From DASZMJ01 sp035551935 (GTDB lineage: Bacteria > Planctomycetota > Planctomycetia > Isosphaerales > Isosphaeraceae), in NCBI GenBank assembly GCA_035551935.1, contig DASZMJ010000016.1, positions 1 through 12,578 on the forward strand: a DNA stretch of 12,578 bases, read 5' to 3'. The notes under the pieces were generated by a model. The model searched no databases and was not told the origin of the DNA. It worked only from the letters and a program-made list of their open reading frames with translations. Shown here piece by piece: positions 5,918-11,953 of the stretch. Each line of letters begins with the position of its first letter. Positions within the stretch are counted from its first letter, which is position 1. The translations under genes were made by a program, and so were the position numbers.

Positions 5918-6397
5918 ATGAACCGAGAAACGATCCATCATCCGAGAATGCTCCTGTTTTCCCCGGACCCCTTCATGGAGCCGGATGACCCCAGCGACCC
6001 GGCGGGGCCGCGCTCCTGGGACTCGGTCCATTGGTCGAGCTTCGAGGATCGCATCGTCGCGGCGTTCCGCGCCGAGCCAATCACCGACCCGATCGGGCGC
6101 TGGGCCGGGGGGCCGGGGCTGTACCACGTCGGCCAGACGCGCCGGCTCAAGTGCGGCATCGACCGGCGTGCCCGCGCCTGGGGCGTGTTCGCGGCCCCGA
6201 AGTCCTTCGGCAGGGGCGGCCTCGCGGTGCGGGCCTACGCCATCGACCGCGACCTGCGGGCCGCCTTCCGCCGCCTCGTCCGCGCCTGCCCCGAGATCGT
6301 CTTCGTGTGCCCCCCGCCGCGCGAGGGGGCCGTCATCCTGCCCTTCCCGACCCGACCCGCCAACAACGGCGTTGTTGGCGGGATGGAGGAACCATGA
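5918..6397 (+). CDS. Uncharacterised protein, first gene of operon, 159 aa
   Basis: The start at ATG 5918 has purine-rich GCGAGG and GGAGA just upstream; internal ATGs at 5948 or 5975 are alternatives, because the first 20 residues look less conserved-like. The core is compact (SWDSVHWSSFEDRIVAAFRA, then GGPGLYHVGQTRRLKCGIDR, AYAIDRDLRAAFRRLVRACP, EIVFVCPPP), mixed alpha/beta, without membrane segments. No known catalytic motif is seen. The last residues (PANNGVVGGMEEP) are encoded by palindrome copy 3, so the tail was probably added by that repeat. The stop overlaps the next start by 4 bp (ATGA), marking a co-translated operon with the methyltransferase-like gene. Function unknown. Confidence 0.75.
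   Translation: MNRETIHHPRMLLFSPDPFMEPDDPSDPAGPRSWDSVHWSSFEDRIVAAFRAEPITDPIGRWAGGPGLYHVGQTRRLKCGIDRRARAWGVFAAPKSFGRGGLAVRAYAIDRDLRAAFRRLVRACPEIVFVCPPPREGAVILPFPTRPANNGVVGGMEEP
6356..6382 (+). repeat. AACAACGGCGTTGTT palindrome, copy 3 (perfect, in coding sequence)
   Basis: CCCGCCAACAACG (6356-6368) and CGTTGTTGGCGGG (6370-6382) are perfect 13-bp arms around a single G. It is translated in the upstream gene as PANNGVVGG and ends just before the GGAGG ribosome binding site of the methyltransferase-like gene, so the RNA hairpin could affect coupling. Confidence 0.8.
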
Positions 6398-7494
6398 GAC
6401 TCGCGGCACAGGCCAAGCTGGGGTTCTACCCCGCCCACCCGGACGCCGTCCGGGCGATCTGCCACCATCTGTCCCCGCCGGAGGGCGGGGGCGACGAGGT
6501 CCACGTCCTCGACCCGTGCGCCGGCGAGGGGGAGGCGATCCGCATCCTCGCCGAACACCTGGGCGTGGCCGCCGAGCGGACCTTCGGCATCGAGTTGGAC
6601 GGCGGCCGGGCGACGAAGGTCCGCGAGAACCTGCCCGGCGCCCGGGTGCTCGGGCCGGCATCGTTCGCCGGCACCCGGATCACCGGCCGATCCTTCGCGC
6701 TGGTCTACTGCAACCCGCCGTTCGACGACGAGTTGGGCGGCGGCCGGCGCGAGGAATTCGCGTTCGCCGAGCGGGCGACGACGCTCCTGCGGGCCAGCGG
6801 CGTGCTGGTCCTGGTGATGCCGATCACGGCAATCTCCCGCAACGATGCGTTCCAGGAATTCCTCGACGCCTTCTACGACGACGCCACGCTCTTCGCCTGG
6901 CCGGCGGCCGTGCGGCGGTTCCGCGAGGTCTGCTACATCGGCCGTCGGCGCCGGCAGGAGGCCCCCGCCGGCGCCGACGGCTATCTCCGGTCGCTGGGGC
7001 TCCGTCGCGACCCATCATTACCCACGCTCGGGGAAGGCGACACGACCTGGGCGGTCCCTCGGTCGGAGGGGCCGAACCGATTCGAGAAGACCGCCCTCAC
7101 CGACGAGGAGTTGGTCGAGGCGCTGGGGCGGTCGCCGCTGAATCGGCGACTCGCCGAGCCGCCGCCCCTGGTGCTGAAACGGCCGCCGGCCGACCTCTCC
7201 AGCGGCCACGTCGCGACGATCCTCGCCTCGGGCTTCCTCGACGGCGTCGTCCGCCCGCCCGGCGAGTCCCCGCACGTCGTCCGGGGCACCGCCCGCAAGC
7301 AGAAGTACCAGAGCCTCCCACCGACCGCGACGACCGACGACGACACGGGCGTCACGACCGTCAAGGAGGTCTGGTCGGAGATGATCCTGCTGACCGTCCG
7401 GGCCGTGAACGCGACGGGGGTCATCCGGACGTTCGAGAACAGGCCAGCCGACGCCCCCAACAACGGCGTTGTTGCCGGGGAGGGGACGCCGTGA
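6394..7494 (+). CDS. DUF6094-like SAM-dependent methyltransferase, 366 aa
   Basis: The start ATG 6394 overlaps the upstream stop by 4 bp and has GGAGG 5 nt before it. Residues 38-48 (VLDPCAGEGEA) match the SAM-binding motif I of class I methyltransferases, residues 65-69 (GIELD) give the acidic SAM-ribose residue, and NPPF at 107-110 is the motif IV of N6-adenine (amino) methyltransferases. The start MRLAAQAKLGFYPAHPDAV is typical of the DUF6094 group, known from mobile elements. The second half (residues about 215-350) includes RFEKTALTDEELVEALGRSP and is probably a target-recognition or partner-binding part. The likely role is DNA adenine methylation in the cytoplasm; the target is unknown. 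The C-terminus (APNNGVVAGEGTP) is encoded by palindrome copy 4. The next gene overlaps by GTGA. Confidence 0.8.
   Translation: MRLAAQAKLGFYPAHPDAVRAICHHLSPPEGGGDEVHVLDPCAGEGEAIRILAEHLGVAAERTFGIELDGGRATKVRENLPGARVLGPASFAGTRITGRSFALVYCNPPFDDELGGGRREEFAFAERATTLLRASGVLVLVMPITAISRNDAFQEFLDAFYDDATLFAWPAAVRRFREVCYIGRRRRQEAPAGADGYLRSLGLRRDPSLPTLGEGDTTWAVPRSEGPNRFEKTALTDEELVEALGRSPLNRRLAEPPPLVLKRPPADLSSGHVATILASGFLDGVVRPPGESPHVVRGTARKQKYQSLPPTATTDDDTGVTTVKEVWSEMILLTVRAVNATGVIRTFENRPADAPNNGVVAGEGTP
7458..7474 (+). repeat. AACAACGGCGTTGTT palindrome, copy 4 (in coding sequence)
   Basis: CAACAACG-G-CGTTGTTG has perfect 8-bp arms, with outer pairing lost. It is translated in the methyltransferase-like gene as NNGVV, ten codons or fewer from its end, and lies 16 nt before the next start. 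Confidence 0.75.
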
Positions 7495-7787
7495 TCCGCC
7501 AATACCGACCCCTCCGATCGCGCCGCGACGCCCGCGGGCGGCTCGTGGGGACGATCGCCGTGGGCACGATCGTCTACCTCCAGGACGGGCTCCGGCCCCT
7601 CGGCGGCCCGGTCACGCCCGCCTTCCGCAACCCCTGGATCGTCCAGGCGTGGCTGCTGATGGACCGCGAGGGCCACGGCATCCGCCAATGCCACCTGGCG
7701 GTCGTGAAGGGCCTCCGCGACGGCCGCGTGACGGTCGTCGCCGACTGGATCATCCTCCGGTCCCTCGAACTCCAGGGTGACGCATGA
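7491..7787 (+). CDS. Small uncharacterised protein, 98 aa
   Basis: Start GTG 7491 overlaps the preceding stop (GTGA) and follows a GGGGAGGGG ribosome-binding stretch; the frame upstream of it is the Arg/Pro-rich shadow of other genes. The protein is MIRQYRPLRSRRDARGRLVG, then TIAVGTIVYLQDGLRPLGGP, WIVQAWLLMDREG and GRVTVVADWIILRSLEL. It looks like a small beta-rich (SH3- or KOW-like) fold with a basic N-terminus, but this is only an impression. There is no membrane segment or catalytic motif. The stop overlaps the recombinase start by 4 bp. As an operon member it may be an accessory or adaptor protein of the DNA-processing module. Function unknown. Confidence 0.7.
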   Translation: MIRQYRPLRSRRDARGRLVGTIAVGTIVYLQDGLRPLGGPVTPAFRNPWIVQAWLLMDREGHGIRQCHLAVVKGLRDGRVTVVADWIILRSLELQGDA

Positions 7788-8557
7788 GCAGGGTCTACGG
7801 CTACGTCCGCGTCTCGACGGACAAGCAGGCGCTGTCGCCCGAGGGCCAGCGCCACACGATCGAGGAGGCCGCCCGACGGATCGGGCGGTCGATCGACGCA
7901 TGGTTCCAGGACGCGCCGGTGAGGAACCTCGACGGGTCCTGGAACGACGCCCAGTCCGGCAAGGTCCCGCTCCACGACCGCAAGGCCGGGCGGGAGATGG
8001 GCGCCCTCCTGAAGAGGGGGGACATCGTGATCGTCGCCAAGGTGGACCGGGCCTTCCGCAGGCTGTCCGACTGCGTGGGCATGCTGGACCTCTGGGAGCG
8101 CCAGGGGGTCCACGTCGTCCTCTGCGACTTCCCGATGATCTCCGACCTGACCAACCCGTTCCAGAAGGCGATGGTCCAGTTCGTCGCCATCTTCGCCGAG
8201 ATGGAGCGGAAGCTCATCTCGCAGCGCACCCGCGAGGCGCTCGCCCTCCGCAAGCGGAAGGGGCACGCCAACGGCCGCTACGCGGGCTATGGCTTCCGCT
8301 GGGAGCGGCGTTGGGACCGCGAGCGGGGGAAGCACGTCAAGGTCCGGGTCGAAGACGCGGACGAACGCCTCGTCATGAAGGAGATCGCCCGGCGGCGGCT
8401 CGACGGCCAGAGTTGGGACGCGATCCGCCGGCATCTCTGCGACTCGCTCAAGCTCGTGACCAAGGAGGGCAAGCCCTGGAACCAGGCGCGGATCGTCCGC
8501 GCCTTCCGGGCCGAACTCGAACTCCAGCGGCGCGAAGCCAGGAGCATCGATCCATGA
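7784..8557 (+). CDS. Serine recombinase (resolvase/invertase family), 257 aa
   Basis: The N-terminal catalytic domain is clear. YGYVRVSTDKQ at residues 5-15 carries the nucleophile Ser11 and Arg9, VDRAFRRL (87-94) supplies the conserved Asp-Arg-x-x-Arg set, and FAEMERKLISQRTREAL (137-153) is the start of the long dimer helix. Residues about 43-65 (APVRNLDGSWNDAQSGKVPL) are an insertion compared with gamma-delta-type resolvases. The C-terminal ~100 residues are basic and end in a probable helix-turn-helix (DGQSWDAIRRHLCDSLKL), shorter than in large serine integrases. It would cut and rejoin DNA at paired sites through a Ser-DNA link. It is embedded in the operon by 4-bp overlaps on both sides, unlike integrases that stand at element edges, and no att site is seen. 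Resolution or inversion is more likely than integration (inference). Confidence 0.9.
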   Translation: MSRVYGYVRVSTDKQALSPEGQRHTIEEAARRIGRSIDAWFQDAPVRNLDGSWNDAQSGKVPLHDRKAGREMGALLKRGDIVIVAKVDRAFRRLSDCVGMLDLWERQGVHVVLCDFPMISDLTNPFQKAMVQFVAIFAEMERKLISQRTREALALRKRKGHANGRYAGYGFRWERRWDRERGKHVKVRVEDADERLVMKEIARRRLDGQSWDAIRRHLCDSLKLVTKEGKPWNQARIVRAFRAELELQRREARSIDP

Positions 8558-9123
8558 GCAGCGACATCTTCGGCACCTTGAAGATCAGCGGCGCCGGCCA
8601 GGACTGGGAGATCCGGTTCGACCGGCTGGCGTGCGACGGTACCGGCCGGCTCCTGTTCGCCTCGGTCGTGGCCGACGCGGGGCATATCAAGGGCGTCCGG
8701 GCCACGCTCAACGACGACTCGTCCAAGGCGACGATCGCCGTCTCGGGGGCCGTCCTCGTCCAGCCGAGGCAGGGCGGGCGCACGCCGCGGGACTCGGGCG
8801 TCATCGCCCGGCTGCCCGGCGGCTACCTCACCGACACCCACCGCCTCGGCGACGGGCGGGTCCATGCCTTCCTCATGACCAAGGCGGACGGCTTCCTGCC
8901 GTCGGTCTCCGAGGAGGCCCTCTGGCGGAAGTTCAAGTCGCCGAGCTTCACCACCCCGCTGCTCCGCGACTGGATGCCCTACGCGATGGGGCAACTGGGG
9001 CGGCGCAAGCTGCTGATCGACGCCTACTGCCACCGCTGCGCGGCCGGGGTGCTCACCTGCACGACGGCCGACCTCGACTCGATCGTTTCCGAGGGGCTCC
9101 GCGCGGGCCTGCTCACCATCTGA
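8554..9123 (+). CDS. Uncharacterised protein, 189 aa
   Basis: The ATG 8554 overlaps the recombinase stop (ATGA), and AGGAG lies about 9-10 nt upstream. The protein reads MSSDIFGTLKISGAGQDWEI and continues beta-rich (RFDRLACDGTGRLLFASVVA, KATIAVSGAVLVQPR, GGYLTDTHRLGDGRVHAFLM). A helical C-terminal part has LLRDWMPYAMGQLGRRKLLI and AYCHRCAAGVLTC, whose CHRC and later Cys might bind a metal. No membrane segment or known catalytic motif is visible. It is the last gene before the palindrome-bearing gap and the helicase gene, so it is probably a partner of the helicase or recombinase; function unknown. Confidence 0.75.
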   Translation: MSSDIFGTLKISGAGQDWEIRFDRLACDGTGRLLFASVVADAGHIKGVRATLNDDSSKATIAVSGAVLVQPRQGGRTPRDSGVIARLPGGYLTDTHRLGDGRVHAFLMTKADGFLPSVSEEALWRKFKSPSFTTPLLRDWMPYAMGQLGRRKLLIDAYCHRCAAGVLTCTTADLDSIVSEGLRAGLLTI

Positions 9124-9169
9124 CCGCGGTCCGGACCCGAGGGCGGACTCGTCACCCGACCTCGCCATT

Positions 9170-9192
9170 CGCCAACAACGGCGTTGTTGGCG
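9170..9192 (+). repeat. AACAACGGCGTTGTT palindrome, copy 5
   Basis: CGCCAACAACG-G-CGTTGTTGGCG has perfect 11-bp arms. It is the only feature of note in the 95-bp gap between the 189-aa gene and the helicase gene, and ends 26 nt before the helicase GTG, next to the shared leader. An internal attenuator or regulator site is possible. Confidence 0.75.
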
Positions 9193-9196
9193 CCCA

Positions 9197-9213
9197 CCCA
9201 ATCGTTCAGGAGA
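9197..9213 (+). promoter_or_regulatory. Shared 17-nt leader with ribosome binding site, copy 2
   Basis: CCCAATCGTTCAGGAGA is identical to 4147-4163. AGGAGA lies 5-6 nt before GTG 9219, which fixes that codon as the helicase start. Confidence 0.6.
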
Positions 9214-9218
9214 TTCCC

Positions 9219-11774
9219 GTGTTCGAGAGCATCCGCACGATCGACGAATACCTGATGGCGTACGGCCCGCTGCTGGGCCGCAAGGCCGTCGAGGCGCTCC
9301 GCCCGCTCTACGTCCTCGGCCGCGACGAGTCGATCGACTTCTCCGGCCTCCTCCGCCGGCCCAAGCCGGCCCAGGCCAACGTCCTCAACGCCCTGGTGCG
9401 GGCGTGGGACGCGCAGCGGGCGATGATCGTCTGCGGCGAGATGGGGACCGGCAAGACCTACCTCGGCGCGGCCGGCGTCCACGCCCACGCGCGGGGCAAG
9501 CCGTACCGGGCCTGCGTCATGGCCCCCAACCACCTGATCGACAAGTGGGGCCGCGAGATCGACATGGCGATCCCCGGCGCCCGCGTCCTGACCTTCGAGC
9601 GGAGCGACCCCAGCCGGCTCGACGACTCGTACAAGGCCGTCCTCGCCTACGCCGCCTCCTGCCGCGACCCGATCCCGCAGGTCAAGCACGCGGGCGGTCG
9701 CCGCCAGGAGCGGGCGCGGTGGACCACCCCGACCGGCCCCGAGTGGGTGATCGTCGGCCGCAACCAGTCGAAGTGGGACGCCGGCTGGGACACCATCGGC
9801 ACGCGCCCTTGGACGCGCAACCCCGGCCACAAGCGGCCGATCGTCGTGGGCGTCGGCCAGGCCGGCGCCGACGGGAAGCGGCGCGAGGTCGCGATGGTCG
9901 CCAAGGTCTGCCCGGCCTGTGGCCAGCCGATCCGCCTGGAGAACGGCCTGATCGGCGACCCCGCCGACCTCGACAAGCAGAAGGACGCGGCCTGCCGGGC
10001 GACCTACCTCCAGGAGGTCGCCGTCGCCGGCCGGCCGGACACGGGGCTCGACGTGATCCGGCCCGTGCCGGAGCGCTACGGCAAGGAGGTCTCCCTCGGC
10101 CGGGAGATCCGGATCGGCTCGCGGACCTACATCGTCCGCGAGTGCGGCGAGCCGCTCTGGTCGTGGACCCCCCGGCCGCGGAAGTGGGCCCCGGCCCGCA
10201 TCATCCAGGCGAAGATGCGGGGCCTGTTCGACTACTTCCTCCTCGACGAGATGCACGAGGAGGAGGGCGAGACCAGCGCCCAGGCCCTCGCGGCGGCCAA
10301 GATCATGTCGGCCTCGACGCGGGTGCTCGGGCTCACCGGCACCCTGATCGGCGGGTTCGCCCACCACCTGTTCCCGCTGATGATGCGGATGTGCCCCGCG
10401 TCGCTGATCGACGACGGCTTCGCGTGGGGCGACGGCAAGAACTCGTTCGCCGACGCCTACGGCCGGATCGACACGACGATCGTCACCAAGTACGGCGGCT
10501 CGGGCGGGACCCGGCGCTCGCGCGGCAAGCGGCGCGGCTCGTCGTCGATGCGGCAGGACGACGGCGACTCCCGCGAGCGCCGCGACGTCCGGCCGGGCGT
10601 CATGCCGACCTTCTTCGGCCGCCACCTGATCGACAAGGCGGTCTTCATCGGCCTGGAGGAGATGGGCGACGACCTGCCCCCCCTGATCGACGACGACCGC
10701 TCGCTGGTCCCGGTCGCGTTGTCCGGGGAGTTGGCCCGCGAGTACGAGCGGGTCCAGGCGGCCCTCGTCGCCGCGAACAACGACCTGCTCCGCAAGGGGT
10801 CGCTCAAGCTGATGTCGGCCCTCCAGCACACGCTCCTGGCGTACCCCGACATGCCCTACGGCTGGGCCCCGCCGGCGCACGTCGATCCCACCCAGCACGC
10901 GGTCGGCTCCTGGCGGACCGGCTCGCAGGACGCCGACGACTGGCAGGGGATCGTCACGCCTGCCGACCTGGGGGCCGGCAACCTCTTCCCGAAGGAGGGG
11001 GCGCTGTTCGACCTCTGCCGCCGCGAGGCGTCCGAGGGGCGGCAGGTCTGGGTCTACTGCCTGATGACCGACAAGTACGACGTCCAAGGGCGGCTCCGCC
11101 AGATCCTGGAGAACGGCGGCCTGACCGCGAAGGTGCTCTCCGCCGACACGGTCGACCCGCGCGACCGCGAGGCGTGGATCGCCGCGAACGGCCCCGGCAC
11201 CGACGTCATCATCAGCCACCCCCGGCTCGTCTCGACCGGCCTCGACTTCTTCGACGCGGCCGGGACGTTCAACTTCTGCACCATCGTCTTCTACCAGTCG
11301 TCATACGAGGTCAACCTCATGCGCCAGGCCAGCCGCCGGCACTGGCGGATCGGCCAGCCGAGGGAGTGCCGGACGTATTACCTCTACTACGCCCAGACGA
11401 TGCAGCACCGGGCCGTCAAGCACATCGGCGAGAAGTACGCGGCGGCCAAGGCCCTGGAGGGCCAGTTCTCGGCCGAGGGCCTGGCGGCGATGGCCGAGGG
11501 CGGCCTCGCCATGACCGAGTTGGCCAAGGCGCTGGAGCAGACGATCGACGACCCCCGCGCCGAGTGGGCCAGGCTCCGCCAGGACGCCCACTCCCGGCCC
11601 TCGCTCCCCTCCACGGCCGCTCCCGTCGTGTCGGCCGACCCGATCGACTTCTCCCTGCTCGACGAGATCGACCCCGACTCGCTCGAACTGACCGCCGAAG
11701 AGTCAGCCCTGCTCGACGACCTCGGCGCGGACTTGCTGTCGATCGGCATCAACGCCGACAGCCTCGCGCCTTGA
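9219..11774 (+). CDS. SNF2-type superfamily 2 helicase/ATPase, 851 aa
   Basis: The start is GTG 9219, set by the AGGAGA leader; the frame upstream is an Arg-rich shadow. The Walker A motif is GEMGTGKT (73-80). The DExH box is LLDEMHEEEG (D343-E344-M345-H346), followed by motif III GLTGTLIGG. In the C-terminal RecA domain come ISHPRLVSTGLDFF (motif V) and RQASRRHWRIGQ (702-713, motif VI with arginine fingers), the SNF2/Rad54 signature. The distance from Walker A to DExH, about 263 residues, is much longer than usual; this insert holds a CPACG (231-235) and further Cys at 259 and 309, a possible zinc ribbon. The C-terminal ~150 residues are acidic. It should be an ATP-driven DNA translocase; the partner is probably the methyltransferase-like protein. 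It ends the operon before a strong hairpin. Confidence 0.85.
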   Translation: MFESIRTIDEYLMAYGPLLGRKAVEALRPLYVLGRDESIDFSGLLRRPKPAQANVLNALVRAWDAQRAMIVCGEMGTGKTYLGAAGVHAHARGKPYRACVMAPNHLIDKWGREIDMAIPGARVLTFERSDPSRLDDSYKAVLAYAASCRDPIPQVKHAGGRRQERARWTTPTGPEWVIVGRNQSKWDAGWDTIGTRPWTRNPGHKRPIVVGVGQAGADGKRREVAMVAKVCPACGQPIRLENGLIGDPADLDKQKDAACRATYLQEVAVAGRPDTGLDVIRPVPERYGKEVSLGREIRIGSRTYIVRECGEPLWSWTPRPRKWAPARIIQAKMRGLFDYFLLDEMHEEEGETSAQALAAAKIMSASTRVLGLTGTLIGGFAHHLFPLMMRMCPASLIDDGFAWGDGKNSFADAYGRIDTTIVTKYGGSGGTRRSRGKRRGSSSMRQDDGDSRERRDVRPGVMPTFFGRHLIDKAVFIGLEEMGDDLPPLIDDDRSLVPVALSGELAREYERVQAALVAANNDLLRKGSLKLMSALQHTLLAYPDMPYGWAPPAHVDPTQHAVGSWRTGSQDADDWQGIVTPADLGAGNLFPKEGALFDLCRREASEGRQVWVYCLMTDKYDVQGRLRQILENGGLTAKVLSADTVDPRDREAWIAANGPGTDVIISHPRLVSTGLDFFDAAGTFNFCTIVFYQSSYEVNLMRQASRRHWRIGQPRECRTYYLYYAQTMQHRAVKHIGEKYAAAKALEGQFSAEGLAAMAEGGLAMTELAKALEQTIDDPRAEWARLRQDAHSRPSLPSTAAPVVSADPIDFSLLDEIDPDSLELTAEESALLDDLGADLLSIGINADSLAP

Positions 11775-11800
11775 TGCCGTCGTGGCCAAAACCGTAGGAT

Positions 11801-11853
11801 CGACGCCGCCGGGCCGGGTAGGACGGACTGACTACCCGGCCGAACCGGCGTCG
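11801..11853. terminator. Large hairpin ending the operon
   Basis: The left arm at 11801-11821 begins CGACGCCG and ends GGCCGGGTAG; the right arm at 11832-11853 begins CTACCCGGCC and ends CGGCGTCG. The two arms pair over about 18 bp with a small internal loop and a 10-nt hairpin loop. It starts 27 nt after the helicase stop and lies between convergent genes. There is no U-run on the plus strand; on the minus strand a short TTTT follows a little further on. Likely a two-way terminator. Confidence 0.6.
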
Positions 11854-11872
11854 AGGAAGAGACGCTCCTCCT

Positions 11873-11934
11873 GAGCGGATTGGGCCTCTTCGCCTTCCCG
11901 GCCCGGCATCGTCGCGAGACGATCCAATCCGCTC
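11873..11934. repeat. 11-bp inverted repeat with 40-bp spacer
   Basis: GAGCGGATTGG (11873-11883) and CCAATCCGCTC (11924-11934) are perfect inverted copies, lying just after the operon hairpin and before the 3' end of the convergent glycosyltransferase gene. It may be part of that gene's terminator or the ends of a small element. Confidence 0.5.
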
Positions 11935-11953
11935 GGGCATCGGGGCCCTCCGG

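Noticed and set aside
5290..5988. Overlapping open frames of about 195 codons on both strands between the 358-aa gene and the operon
   Set aside because: Arg/Pro-rich composition, no binding site, and they run over a terminator stem (minus) or into the first operon gene (plus).
3860..9192. CRISPR array made of the repeated palindromes
   Set aside because: Copies are 0.8-1.7 kb apart, differ in length and lie in genes and gaps; there is no regular spacer and no cas gene.
9024..11219. Minus-strand 731-codon open frame opposite the helicase gene
   Set aside because: Mirror of a strongly coding plus-strand gene with GC third positions; composition rich in Arg, Asp, Gly and Val typical of antisense shadows.
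9404..11797. Second plus-strand frame of 797 codons inside the helicase gene
   Set aside because: Arg/Pro/Gly-rich shadow in another phase; the SNF2 motifs lie in the frame starting at 9219.
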